NCBI GenBank assembly: GCA_945861245.1
Contig: CAMAUE010000023.1
Location: 1 to 48,084, forward strand
DNA from: Singulisphaera sp. GP187
GTDB lineage: Bacteria > Planctomycetota > Planctomycetia > Gemmatales > Gemmataceae
DNA: 48,084 nt
Direction: 5' to 3'
Both the position numbers and the translations under genes were made by a program. Positions 1 to 8,311 of this stretch are shown in pieces (within the stretch, counting starts at the first letter, position 1; every line of letters begins with the position of its first letter). The notes under the pieces were generated by a model. It did not search any database and was not told where the DNA came from. It worked only from the letters and a program-made list of their open reading frames with translations.

Positions 1-24
1 CGCCCTCCCGCCAGAGTACCTATC

Positions 25-1068
25 ATGCAAATCACAGCTTCGAATCCTCGGCGGCTGGCGTTTACGCTGATTGAGTTGCTCGTCGTCATCGCCATCATTG
101 CCATTTTGATTGGCTTGCTTGTGCCGGCGGTGCAGAAGGTGCGCGAGGCGGCGGCGCGGACGCAATGTCAAAACAACATGAAGCAGCTTGGCCTGGCTGC
201 CCATGGCTACCACGGCGCGCAGAAGGTTTTTCCACCGGGCACGATCATCAATAACAGTTCCTTTGCCAGCTGGGCGGTGATTCTCCTGCCCCACCTGGAT
301 CAGGAACCGATGTTTAGCTCGCTCAATACGGCGGCGCAGTTTTATAGCGTGAGTGTCGGCACGGTGTTGCCAAATGTTGCGACGTTGAAGGATTTCGCAC
401 CGAAGGTTTTCGTGTGCCCGTCGAGTCCGCTGCCGGCGTTGATCTGCCCGGAGGATTTGAGAGTGCCGCCAGCCGCTACCGCGTGGGGTGGCCTGATCCT
501 CGCAGGCAACTACGTGGGCATCATGGGCGCGTGCGACGGGCCGAACTCTGCCACCGAACCCGGTACGGGGTTGGCCAGCGCGCGTGTGGTCGACAAACGG
601 CCGGCGGCGTCGATCCAGTACAACTTCGGCGGCATCATGGCGACCAACGGCGTCATCTTTCACGCCAGCAAGATCACAATCGTTCAGATCACGGATGGAA
701 CAAGCAACACCATGATGTTCGGCGAGCAGTCCGATTTTGGCTCCGATCCTGGCGTGGACCCCAGCGGCACGGTCCGCCAACCGCACGACATCCGCCAAAC
801 GTTTCGCGCCGGCGTCTGGGCCGGCAGCAACGGCGAGGGGATGTCGGCCGTCACCGTGCGGTATCCGATCAACACCAAGGCCCGCGTCAACTTTCAAGAC
901 GGCATCGCCCGCTACGGGTGGAACACGCCGATCCAGTCCGCACATTCCGGCGGCGCGTTCATGGTGCGCTGCGACGGCGGCGCAACGTTCGTCAGCAGCT
1001 CCATCAGTTTCAATGTACTCAAGTACCTGTGCGTCCGCGACGACGGGCAGAGCGTGAGTATTGATTGA
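25..1068 (+). CDS. DUF1559 prepilin-like secreted protein
   Basis: A 347-residue protein of the DUF1559 family that is greatly expanded in planctomycetes. A short basic N-terminus ([15 protein letters not shown]) carries a type IV prepilin-type cleavage and methylation motif at about residues 10-30, followed by the usual [10 protein letters not shown] helix. The C-terminus has the H-x9-DG signature (HSGGAFMVRCDGG) typical of the family. It is probably exported and processed like a pseudopilin; its exact role is unknown. The stop is followed after 10 bp by inverted repeat A1, and a small lipoprotein gene follows, a pairing common in this phylum. Confidence 0.93.
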   Translation: MQITASNPRRLAFTLIELLVVIAIIAILIGLLVPAVQKVREAAARTQCQNNMKQLGLAAHGYHGAQKVFPPGTIINNSSFASWAVILLPHLDQEPMFSSLNTAAQFYSVSVGTVLPNVATLKDFAPKVFVCPSSPLPALICPEDLRVPPAATAWGGLILAGNYVGIMGACDGPNSATEPGTGLASARVVDKRPAASIQYNFGGIMATNGVIFHASKITIVQITDGTSNTMMFGEQSDFGSDPGVDPSGTVRQPHDIRQTFRAGVWAGSNGEGMSAVTVRYPINTKARVNFQDGIARYGWNTPIQSAHSGGAFMVRCDGGATFVSSSISFNVLKYLCVRDDGQSVSID

Positions 1069-1078
1069 TAGTTCCCGT

Positions 1079-1138
1079 ATTCCGCTAGCGGCTTAGCGCT
1101 CAGGTTGGGCTATCCGAGCGCTAAGCCGCAAGCGGAAT
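1079..1138. repeat. Inverted repeat, family A (A1)
   Basis: Two 23-bp arms, 1079-1101 and 1116-1138, with one mismatch and a 14-nt loop. Each arm contains the family core CCGCTTGCGGCTTAGCGC, here with CTAG in place of CTTG in the left arm. It begins 10 bp after the DUF1559 stop and is a likely terminator and REPIN-like unit. Confidence 0.93.
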
Positions 1139-1181
1139 GCAGAAAGGCGCCTTACTTCTCGCCCAAATGGTAATCGCTTTT

Positions 1182-1607
1182 ATGACTCACATCGTTCGAT
1201 TTTGTATCTACCTTTTGCCATGCGTCATCGCAATCGGCTGCACCAAGCCCGAGGAACCGATGCATCCGGTGGCGGGGCGGGTCCTTTTCGATGGCAAGCC
1301 GTTGCAGAAGGGCGAAGTCGTCCTCGCGCCTGACGCCGAGAAGGGCAATACGAATCTCCAATTCAGCATCGGCAAGATCGATCGCGACGGCAGGTACGTC
1401 GTGCAGACCTTCAAAAAAGACGGCGCCAAGGCCGGCTGGTACAAGGTCATGGTGCTCGCCTTTGAAAATAAGCCAGAAGCGAATCCCGCCTGGATACCGA
1501 TCTGGATTGTGCCAGAAAAGGTTACGAAGTACGAAACTACCACTCTCGCCTTCGAGGTCGTCGCCGATCCTGCGTTGGGGAGTTACGATCTCGTCATTGA
1601 GCGGTAG
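1182..1607 (+). CDS. Small secreted lipoprotein, transthyretin-like fold predicted
   Basis: 141 residues from the ATG at 1182. An upstream in-frame ATG at 1137 lies in the arm of repeat A1 and is less likely. The N-terminus is a lipoprotein signal peptide ending in AIGC, then a region rich in Pro and Glu. The body (PVAGRVLFDGKPLQKGEVVLAPD) resembles the carboxypeptidase-regulatory/transthyretin-like beta domain of planctomycete lipoproteins often encoded next to DUF1559 genes. The protein is probably anchored in the envelope. The partner is unknown; linkage to the upstream gene is inferred from position only. Confidence 0.8.
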   Translation: MTHIVRFCIYLLPCVIAIGCTKPEEPMHPVAGRVLFDGKPLQKGEVVLAPDAEKGNTNLQFSIGKIDRDGRYVVQTFKKDGAKAGWYKVMVLAFENKPEANPAWIPIWIVPEKVTKYETTTLAFEVVADPALGSYDLVIER

Positions 1608-1614
1608 CCCCAAA

Positions 1615-1710
1615 ATCTTCACCGCAGAGAGAAAGCCAGACCATATAATGCATTTCTAGGACTATTCTGATGGTCCGGTTAGTGCCTCCGCGCCTTTGCG
1701 TGAGGCTCCG
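1615..1710. repeat. Degenerate CACCGCAGAGA / CTTTGCGTGAG inverted repeat
   Basis: The gap before the ABC-F gene contains CACCGCAGAGAGAAAG near 1620 and, inverted about 70 bp on, CCTCCGCGCCTTTGCGTGAG near 1685-1704. Repeats of this general form (ACCGCAGAG...CTCTGCG) occur between genes in many unrelated bacteria. The match here is imperfect. Confidence 0.45.
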
Positions 1711-1746
1711 CTGATTTGTCTTTCGGCCCCTTTCGAGCGAACGTGT

Positions 1747-3561
1747 ATGACCTTGCTGCTTAGTGTTCAGGACCTCACCCGGCGATTTGGGCCGCGACCG
1801 CTGTTTTCCAATCTGTCGCTCGAACTGCGCGCCGGCGAACGCATCGGGCTGATCGGGCCGAACGGTTCGGGCAAATCGACGCTGCTCAAGCTCCTCGCCG
1901 CGCGCGACGAACCCGACGCCGGCACACGCATGCTTAAACGCGGCGTGTGCATCGGCTATCTCGCCCAGGACGATCAGTTCCCGGCCGGGAAGAGCGTACG
2001 CGAAGTGCTGCTCGATGCTCAGCGTGCCGACACCCTGGAGGATTACGAGCGCGAGACGGCTGCGGCGAAAACGCTAACGCAGGTCGGGTTCGAGGATGGC
2101 GACCAGCGGGCCGACCATCTCTCCGGCGGCTGGCGCAAGCGGCTGGCGTTGGCGCGCGAGCTGGTTCGCAAGCCGGACTTTCTGCTGCTCGATGAACCGA
2201 CCAACCACCTCGACTTGCCGGGAATCGTGTGGCTGGAACGGCTACTGCGAGCGGCCCCGTTCGGGTATCTGGTCGCCACGCACGATCGCACGTTCCTCCG
2301 GGCGGTTGCCGATGAGGTGATCGAAGTGAGCCGAGTCTATCCCGACGGGTCGTTTCGAGCGGCCGGGAACTATGACGATTTCGCGGAAAAGCGCGACGCG
2401 TTTCTGGAGGCGCAGGCGAAGAAGCAGGAATCGGTCGCCAATCAGGTGCGCCGCGAGACGGAATGGCTCGGCCGCAAAGCAGCCGCCCGGACGCGCAAGG
2501 CAGCCTCACGCATCGGCGACGCCATGGATCGCCGTGAAGAACTAGCGGAGTTGCAATTTCGCAACGCAGCCACAGGCTCGGCGGGCATTGATTTCGTTTC
2601 AACCGGGCGTCAAACGCGGAAGCTGCTCAACGCAGTTGGCATCGCCAAATCGATAGCTGAACGTCCGCTGTTTTCGCAGATCGACCTCATGCTCACACCC
2701 GGCATCAAGCTCGGCTTGCTTGGTCCGAACGGTAGCGGCAAGAGCACGCTGCTCCGCGTTCTCGCCGGCGCGATCCCGCCCGACGCCGGTACCGTCGCTT
2801 ATGCCGACGGCCTGCGCATCGTTATGTTCGAGCAGGGCCGAGCGATGCTCGATCCGACCGCAACCCTACGCAAAGCGCTGTGCCCCAACGGCGAAACCGT
2901 CATGTTCGGCGAGCGCCCGATGCACGTCATCGCCTGGGCCAAGAAGTTTCTCTTCTCCGCCGAGCAACTCGACGTTCTCGTTGGCCAACTTTCCGGCGGC
3001 GAGCAGGCCCGACTCCGCATCGCTCAGTTGATGCTCCAGCCCGCAGACTTGCTGTTGCTCGACGAACCGACCAACGATCTCGATATCCCGGCTCTCGAGG
3101 TGCTTGAGGACAACCTCGCCGAGTTTCCCGGCGCCGTCGTCATCGTTAGCCATGACCGCACCTTGCTCGATCGGCTGTGCACCGAAGTCGTCGGCCTGGA
3201 CGGGCGCGGCGGCGCTGCGGTGTACGGCAGCGTCGATCAATGGCTGGCGGCGCTCGAACGCGATGAGGCCGAGCGTAAACAGGCAGCCAACAAGGATAAG
3301 CCAAAGGGCGAGGCGGCGGCGGCGAAGAAGATCGTCAAGCCGAAGAAGCTCAGCTTCCGCGAGCAGCAGGAATGGGACGGCATGGAGGCCGCGATCCTGG
3401 CCGCCGAGCAAGCGGTCGCCAGGTGCGCCGGCGCCGTCGATAAGGCCGCCACCGCGGGGCATGTCGTGCTGACCGATGCGTGTCACGCTCTGGAAGAGGC
3501 TCAGCACGCCGTCGAGCGGCTGTACGCTCGCTGGGAGGAGCTGGAAGTGAAGCGCGGGTGA
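1747..3561 (+). CDS. ABC-F family ATPase, Uup-like
   Basis: 604 residues from the ATG at 1747; a TTG 51 bp upstream would only add residues unlike the family. There are two ATP-binding cassettes and no membrane segment. NBD1 has Walker A GPNGSGKST at 37-45, signature LSGGW and LLLDEPTNHLD; NBD2 repeats GPNGSGKST, LSGGEQ and LLLDEPTNDLD. The tail after an AK-rich linker (KKLSFREQQEWDGMEAAI) matches the coiled-coil C-terminal domain of Uup. ABC-F proteins act on the ribosome and rescue or tune translation. The two cassettes look intact. A second ABC-F gene follows after repeat A2. Confidence 0.92.
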   Translation: MTLLLSVQDLTRRFGPRPLFSNLSLELRAGERIGLIGPNGSGKSTLLKLLAARDEPDAGTRMLKRGVCIGYLAQDDQFPAGKSVREVLLDAQRADTLEDYERETAAAKTLTQVGFEDGDQRADHLSGGWRKRLALARELVRKPDFLLLDEPTNHLDLPGIVWLERLLRAAPFGYLVATHDRTFLRAVADEVIEVSRVYPDGSFRAAGNYDDFAEKRDAFLEAQAKKQESVANQVRRETEWLGRKAAARTRKAASRIGDAMDRREELAELQFRNAATGSAGIDFVSTGRQTRKLLNAVGIAKSIAERPLFSQIDLMLTPGIKLGLLGPNGSGKSTLLRVLAGAIPPDAGTVAYADGLRIVMFEQGRAMLDPTATLRKALCPNGETVMFGERPMHVIAWAKKFLFSAEQLDVLVGQLSGGEQARLRIAQLMLQPADLLLLDEPTNDLDIPALEVLEDNLAEFPGAVVIVSHDRTLLDRLCTEVVGLDGRGGAAVYGSVDQWLAALERDEAERKQAANKDKPKGEAAAAKKIVKPKKLSFREQQEWDGMEAAILAAEQAVARCAGAVDKAATAGHVVLTDACHALEEAQHAVERLYARWEELEVKRG

Positions 3562-3573
3562 CGATTTTTGATG

Positions 3574-3635
3574 TTTTCCGCTTGCGGCTTAGCGCTCACG
3601 TGGGATTCTCCGAGCGCTAAGCCGCAAGCGGAAAA
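3574..3635. repeat. Inverted repeat, family A (A2)
   Basis: Two perfect 24-bp arms, 3574-3597 and 3612-3635, with a 14-nt loop, starting 12 bp after the ABC-F stop. Same core as A1 (CCGCTTGCGGCTTAGCGC). Likely terminates the upstream gene. Confidence 0.95.
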
Positions 3636-3674
3636 TTCGTATAATAACATTTTGGTACGAGGTTCTCATTCCCG

Positions 3675-5465
3675 ATGGCCAGTCTTATCCAAATCACCCG
3701 CGCCTGCAAAAGCTACGGCGATCAGATGCTTCTTGACAATGCCGAGGCGACAATCAGCGATGATGTCAAGGTTGGCTTCATAGGCCGCAACGGAGCCGGG
3801 AAGAGCACGCTGCTTCGCGTCATTCTCGGTGAAGAGGAACTCGACAGCGGCGAGGTCATTCGGCATCCGAGTTTACGGCTCGGGTATCTCCGCCAACACG
3901 ATCCGTTTCTGCCCGACGAGACCGCCTTGCAATTCCTGGTGCGCGACAGCGGCGAACCGGAGTGGAAGTGTGGCGAGGTCGCTGGCGATTTCGAGCTGAA
4001 AGGAACCTACCTGACCGGCCCGGTCGCCAAGCTCTCGGGTGGTTGGCAGACGCGCGTCAAGCTGGCGGCGCTGTTGTTGCACGAGCCAAACCTTCTTCTG
4101 CTCGATGAGCCGACCAATTTTCTCGATCTGCGCACGCAGATTCTCCTCGAGCATTTTCTGCAAAGCCATCGGGCAGCGTGTCTCATCGTTTCGCACGATC
4201 GGGCGTTTCTTAACGCCACCTGCGAGCACACCCTCGATCTGTCGCGTGGCAAGTTGACGAGCTTTCCGGGCAAAGTCGATGGCTTTCTCGAATTTCAGCA
4301 AGATAAACGCGATCACGACGAACGCTCCAACGAATCGATCATGGCGAAACGGCGCCATCTCGAAGACTTCATCGCCCGCAACAAGGCCCGCGCCGCCACG
4401 GCAACGCTCGCACAATCCAAGGCCAAGCAGCTCGAACGCCTGAAGCTGAACGAGATCGCCAGCGATGAACCCACGGCCCGGATCCGGGCGCCGCGCATCG
4501 AGCCGCGCAAAGGCCCGGCATTGCGGTGCCGCGATTTGGCGATCGGTTATCCCGAACGCGAAATCGCCGGGGATGTCCAGCTCGAGATCGAACACGGCTC
4601 GCGCGCCGCCGTCGTCGGTGACAATGGTCAGGGCAAGACAACGTTTCTTCGCACCGTCGTCGATTCGCTCAAGCCGTTGGCGGGCGAAGTCCGATGGGGT
4701 TATGGGTGCGACATCGGTGTGTACGCGCAGCACGTCTATACGAGCTTGCCGGAGAACCAGACCGTTTTGGGATACCTTGAAAAAGAGGCGGCGTTCGGCA
4801 AGAAGGATCAGGAGATTCTCGAAGTCGCCGGCGCGTTGCTGTTCCGCAAAGCCCATGTCAACAAGCGGATTTCCGTCCTGTCCGGCGGCGAGCGCGCCCG
4901 GCTCTGTCTCGCGGGCCTATTGTTGAGCAATCACAATATTCTGATACTCGACGAACCGGGCAACCACCTCGACGTCGATACGGTCGAAGCGCTAGCCGAG
5001 GCGCTGGTGGCGTATGAGGGAACCGTCATCTTCACGAGCCATGATCGGCACTTCGCCAAGCGTGTTGCGACGTGCATAATTGAAGTTCGTGACGGGCGCG
5101 TGACGAACTACAGCGGGAAGTACGAAGCGTATGTGGACAAGGTCAACAAGGAGATCGAGGCCGGCGAACGCGAAGCCGCCAACGAACGCGCGAAACTGCC
5201 GGCGAGCGTGCTTAAGCCGGTAAAGGTCGCCCATCGCCCGGCGGGAAGAAATGAGAAAACCGTCCGCAAAGAGATCAAGACGGTGGAGCAGTCGATCGCC
5301 CAACTTGACGAACAAAAACGCACGCTCAACGCTCAGTTGCAGACATCGACCGATGCCAAAGAGGCACTGCGCTTGCACAACGAGGTGACCGCTATGTCGG
5401 AGAAACTCGCCGAATCGGAGGACCGCTGGTGCCAGCTGCAAGAGGAGCTGGAAGCGGTGAGTTGA
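3675..5465 (+). CDS. ABC-F family ATPase (second paralogue)
   Basis: 596 residues, two cassettes without membrane segments. NBD1: Walker A GRNGAGKST at 37-45, LSGGW, LLLDEPTNFLD. NBD2: Walker A GDNGQGKTT, LSGGERAR, then LILDEPGNHLD, where the usual Thr after DEP is Gly. The linker is long and charged (EDFIARNKARAATATLAQSK), as in YheS-type ABC-F factors. The C-terminus is a predicted coiled coil. It is only about 113 bp downstream of the Uup-like gene, but a strong hairpin lies between them, so co-transcription is uncertain. It is not a recent duplicate of that gene. Confidence 0.92.
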   Translation: MASLIQITRACKSYGDQMLLDNAEATISDDVKVGFIGRNGAGKSTLLRVILGEEELDSGEVIRHPSLRLGYLRQHDPFLPDETALQFLVRDSGEPEWKCGEVAGDFELKGTYLTGPVAKLSGGWQTRVKLAALLLHEPNLLLLDEPTNFLDLRTQILLEHFLQSHRAACLIVSHDRAFLNATCEHTLDLSRGKLTSFPGKVDGFLEFQQDKRDHDERSNESIMAKRRHLEDFIARNKARAATATLAQSKAKQLERLKLNEIASDEPTARIRAPRIEPRKGPALRCRDLAIGYPEREIAGDVQLEIEHGSRAAVVGDNGQGKTTFLRTVVDSLKPLAGEVRWGYGCDIGVYAQHVYTSLPENQTVLGYLEKEAAFGKKDQEILEVAGALLFRKAHVNKRISVLSGGERARLCLAGLLLSNHNILILDEPGNHLDVDTVEALAEALVAYEGTVIFTSHDRHFAKRVATCIIEVRDGRVTNYSGKYEAYVDKVNKEIEAGEREAANERAKLPASVLKPVKVAHRPAGRNEKTVRKEIKTVEQSIAQLDEQKRTLNAQLQTSTDAKEALRLHNEVTAMSEKLAESEDRWCQLQEELEAVS

Positions 5466-5471
5466 ACCTGG

Positions 5472-5530
5472 TTTCCGCTTGCGGCTTAGCGCTCGCATGG
5501 GATATTCCCAGCGCTACGCCGCAAGCGGAA
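5472..5530. repeat. Inverted repeat, family A (A3)
   Basis: Arms 5472-5494 and 5510-5530, with one mismatch in the right arm (CTACGCC instead of CTAAGCC). It starts 6 bp after the ABC-F stop. Confidence 0.93.
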
Positions 5531-5555
5531 TACAAGAATCGACATTGCGATCATA

Positions 5556-5614
5556 TCAGAGCCGCGCACGCAGTAAGCGGTCAAACAAACCGTTTACTGC
5601 GTGCGCGGCTCTGA
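5556..5614. repeat. Inverted repeat, family D (D1)
   Basis: Arms of 25 bp, 5556-5580 and 5590-5614, with loop TCAAACAAA. Arms begin TCAGAGCCGCGCACGCAG and differ at one position. It lies next to A3 in a convergent intergenic space and ends 6 bp from the stop of the minus-strand gene, so it may terminate that gene. Confidence 0.94.
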
Positions 5615-5620
5615 CATGCC

Positions 5621-6001
5621 CTACAGAAGCGATGGTTCTCTTGGATCGACGGCAATCAGCCCGTTGAACGATTGAAGCACCTCGATCGCGAGCAGGTAAT
5701 CATTGAAGTGCTCCATCTCCGGATCGGGGATGTCGCTGGAAAGTTCAACGCGACGAGCGCTGGATTGAATATCCTTCGCATCCTCAGCGCCGCCAATTCG
5801 CTCGGCCATTTCACGTGATTCATCGATGACGTGTGAAGATTCATTCAACGTCAGGTGGATTTCCCAATCGGCGACAGACAGCACGATGGTGTCGCCCTGA
5901 TGCTCAACTTTGAATGCCGGCAGCTTCGCGGATAGTCGCCGCGAAGCCTCCGCCATGGTGAAATCGCTACGTGAGGTAAGAAGACCGAATGCACTGTACA
6001 T
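5621..6001 (-). CDS. Hypothetical protein
   Basis: 126 residues, acidic, no signal peptide and no membrane segment, so probably cytoplasmic. The middle (DWEIHLTLNESSHVIDESREMAERIG) and the tail (EHFNDYLLAIEVLQSF) look like an ordinary alpha/beta small domain. I do not recognise the family. It lies 60 bp downstream of the REC-HTH regulator on the same strand and could be the last gene of that operon; this is inferred from spacing and orientation only. Confidence 0.7.
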   Translation of the reverse strand: MYSAFGLLTSRSDFTMAEASRRLSAKLPAFKVEHQGDTIVLSVADWEIHLTLNESSHVIDESREMAERIGGAEDAKDIQSSARRVELSSDIPDPEMEHFNDYLLAIEVLQSFNGLIAVDPREPSLL

Positions 6002-6061
6002 GGTCCAACCTCCCAGGTATGCCTTGCGGGGAACAAGGTCATTGTACAGATCGTCTCTCGT

Positions 6062-6703
6062 CTACAACGACGCCTGCACCGATTGGAAGAGGTCGGCGAC
6101 GCGCACACGCAGACCGAGAGCGATGCGATAGAGTGTTTCAATCGAAGCCGAGTTCTTGCCCAGTTCGATTTGCGACAGATAGCCCAAGGAAATACTGGTG
6201 CGTTTCGCCATCTCGGCTAGAGTCAGGCCCAATGCCTTTCGGCGTTCGCGGATTGCGGCACCAAGCTGTTCCCGCAAGGCTTCCTCGGAAAGGCGCAGCA
6301 GCCCGCGGCTTTCAAGGCAGCGCATGACGGTCTTCTTTAACGCCTCGACCTGAAACGGCTTCGTGAGGTAGTCGAAGGTGTGAGCACGCAAGCATTGTAA
6401 CGCACTGTCGATCGACGGAAAAGCCGTTACGACGATGATGGATGCATCCGGTTGGGTGTGCTTGACAAGCTTGAGCATCTCCGCCGATTCAAAGCCGGGC
6501 AGAACGTAGTCGAGGATGACGACGTGATACTGCGTCCCGAGCAACGCCGGCTCAATCTTATGGAGATCGCTGACGACGCTGATATTGAATTCATGCTCGG
6601 CCAGCGTCGCTTCGACCAGGCGTCCTATGGCTGGGTCGTCGTCGATGACGATGATGCGTACATCGCCCGCGCTGTACATGCGTCCGCCTTCGATCGGCTT
6701 CAT
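6062..6703 (-). CDS. Response regulator with Cro/CI-type HTH output domain
   Basis: 213 residues from the ATG at 6703, which has AGGA five bases upstream. A TTG at 6772 would add 23 residues but shows no ribosome binding site. The receiver domain comes first: acidic pocket IDDDP, phospho-acceptor Asp65 in VVILDYVLPG, Thr93 (VVTAF) and Lys115 (LTKPF). The C-terminal part (REQLGAAIRERRKALGLTLAEMAKRT, then SLGYLSQIELGKNSASIETLYRIA) is an XRE/Cro-CI helix-turn-helix. REC normally pairs with OmpR, NarL, Fis or LytTR outputs; an XRE output is uncommon. The gene follows the kinase gene on the same strand and is presumably its partner. Confidence 0.9.
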   Translation of the reverse strand: MKPIEGGRMYSAGDVRIIVIDDDPAIGRLVEATLAEHEFNISVVSDLHKIEPALLGTQYHVVILDYVLPGFESAEMLKLVKHTQPDASIIVVTAFPSIDSALQCLRAHTFDYLTKPFQVEALKKTVMRCLESRGLLRLSEEALREQLGAAIRERRKALGLTLAEMAKRTSISLGYLSQIELGKNSASIETLYRIALGLRVRVADLFQSVQASL

Positions 6704-6791
6704 GTTGTCCTGATCGAGGCCTTCGGTTTCCGCGCCGCCAGATTTATTAGTGGGTGCCACGGCAGCCCTCAAATGCGAGTGAGAACATCGG

Positions 6792-7964
6792 CTATTTCCC
6801 CTTTTTCATATCCGTGCGATGGGCGTCCCCAATCGCTTGAAAGAACGTTGACACTTCCAGCGGCCCATGCAAAAGCGGAAACCGTTTGAAGAGATCCTCT
6901 TCCGATAATCCTTGATAGGAAATCTGGGGATGAAGAAAAACAAATCGTATAGCAGCATTTTGAGTCAGCATCCGCCGGGCGAGGTCCAGGCCGCTCTCCT
7001 CGCCGAACTGAGTATCGACGACCGCAACTGCCGAATGCTCCTGTAGTTTCGTCACGCTCTCTAACGCCTCGGATGACGATGACACGATGATCGGCATGCA
7101 ACCGGCGGCCTCCAGCAATTTACCCATGTTCGCGCTTCGGATCGGGTCGGCCAGCATCAGCACCACAGGGAGCCTTGCCTCGGCGGTCTCGAATTTGGGC
7201 ACATGTGCGATAGGCAATACCATCACCACCCCGAACCCGCGTTCCAGGTGAGGCGAGAATAGTCGAATCCCACCAGCATACCTTCGGATCAAGCCATAGA
7301 TCATCCATAGGCCCAAACCACGAAGTTTCGGTTTGTCGCTAAAAAATAACTCCGTGAGCAATTTCTCGCGCACTTTGGGGTCGAGCGCTGGACCGTTGTC
7401 GCTAACGCTCAGTTCCACATACTGCCCTGGCATTGGGCTGCCAAGCAGGTGAGCGCATTCCGTTTCGTCGAGTGTCACCGCCTGGGCATAAATCTCAAGG
7501 GTACCGTTACCGTCAGTCGCTTCGCTGGTGTTTACCGTCAGTTCGCGAAATATAATGCTCAGCGCTTCGGCGTCGACGGCGACCATCGGCAGGTCGGCAG
7601 GTATGTTCATTCTCAGGACCAGGCCATCGCGTTGCCCCCGGACCAGTCGGGCATGCTGGTCGGCTAATGTTAGACCGACGCAGGAAGGCCAAGCCGGAAA
7701 ACTGGTCCGGCGACAAAAATGGTGCAACCGTTGGACCCAGGCCGCGCCGTCTTTTGCCGACAGAAATACCTCATGCAAAAAGCCTTGTAGCGTGCCGCCA
7801 ACCGGTGCTTGGAGCAAACTCAATTCCGCGAACCCCATGATGCCGGTTAGGTAGTTGCCGAAATCATGGCTCAACTTACTGGTAATTACCGCCGCCTGTT
7901 CCAAACGGACGGTTTCCGCGTCGGCCAGCTGGTAGGATATTGGGGATGTGGCATTCGGTTTCAT
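6792..7964 (-). CDS. Soluble hybrid histidine kinase with degenerate C-terminal receiver
   Basis: 390 residues from the ATG at 7964; an in-frame ATG at 8003 lies inside repeat A4. There is no membrane segment and no sensor domain. The H-box is SKLSHDFGNYLTGIMGF with His33. The HATPase region has the N-box residue Asn145 (ELTVNTSEAT), DNG at 189-191, and RGLGLWMIYGLIRRYAGG. From about residue 265 a receiver-like domain follows: it keeps Asp317 (AVAVVDTQFG) but has only one acidic residue in the N-terminal pocket and no conserved KP lysine (LLHGPLE). It is probably a phosphorelay or sensory kinase whose receiver has lost function. The downstream REC-XRE gene is its likely partner. Confidence 0.88.
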   Translation of the reverse strand: MKPNATSPISYQLADAETVRLEQAAVITSKLSHDFGNYLTGIMGFAELSLLQAPVGGTLQGFLHEVFLSAKDGAAWVQRLHHFCRRTSFPAWPSCVGLTLADQHARLVRGQRDGLVLRMNIPADLPMVAVDAEALSIIFRELTVNTSEATDGNGTLEIYAQAVTLDETECAHLLGSPMPGQYVELSVSDNGPALDPKVREKLLTELFFSDKPKLRGLGLWMIYGLIRRYAGGIRLFSPHLERGFGVVMVLPIAHVPKFETAEARLPVVLMLADPIRSANMGKLLEAAGCMPIIVSSSSEALESVTKLQEHSAVAVVDTQFGEESGLDLARRMLTQNAAIRFVFLHPQISYQGLSEEDLFKRFPLLHGPLEVSTFFQAIGDAHRTDMKKGK

Positions 7965-8001
7965 GAGGTGGGCACCCTCGAATGTCTTGTGCGAGGTCTG
8001 C

Positions 8002-8062
8002 ATTCCGCTTGTGCCTTAGCCCTGCACGTCGGATTTTCCCGGCGTTCAGCGACAAGCGGAAT
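8002..8062. repeat. Inverted repeat, family A, decayed (A4)
   Basis: Arms ATTCCGCTTGTGCCTTAGC (8002-8020) and GCGTTCAGCGACAAGCGGAAT (8042-8062) are clearly family A with several substitutions. It lies in the divergent space between the kinase gene and truD rather than after a stop. Confidence 0.82.
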
Positions 8063-8311
8063 ACAATAATCGGCAAGTAATAAGCTTGTTTTACTGAGAC
8101 AGTGAGATCAAAATCTCTAAATTTCAGCTTATACAATAATAATATGGTTGCGTGCAACACAATTCAGCCTACGCTTGAAAAGAATTCATAACATATCAGT
8201 TTCCAGTATTTGGTGGCGTTTGCCGTTGGACCGATCGGGCATGCGACGGTGAAGTGTCTTCGTCTCTAGAACGTTCAGCTAACGAGTAGTGGCCCGGATT
8301 AGGCGGATTTC

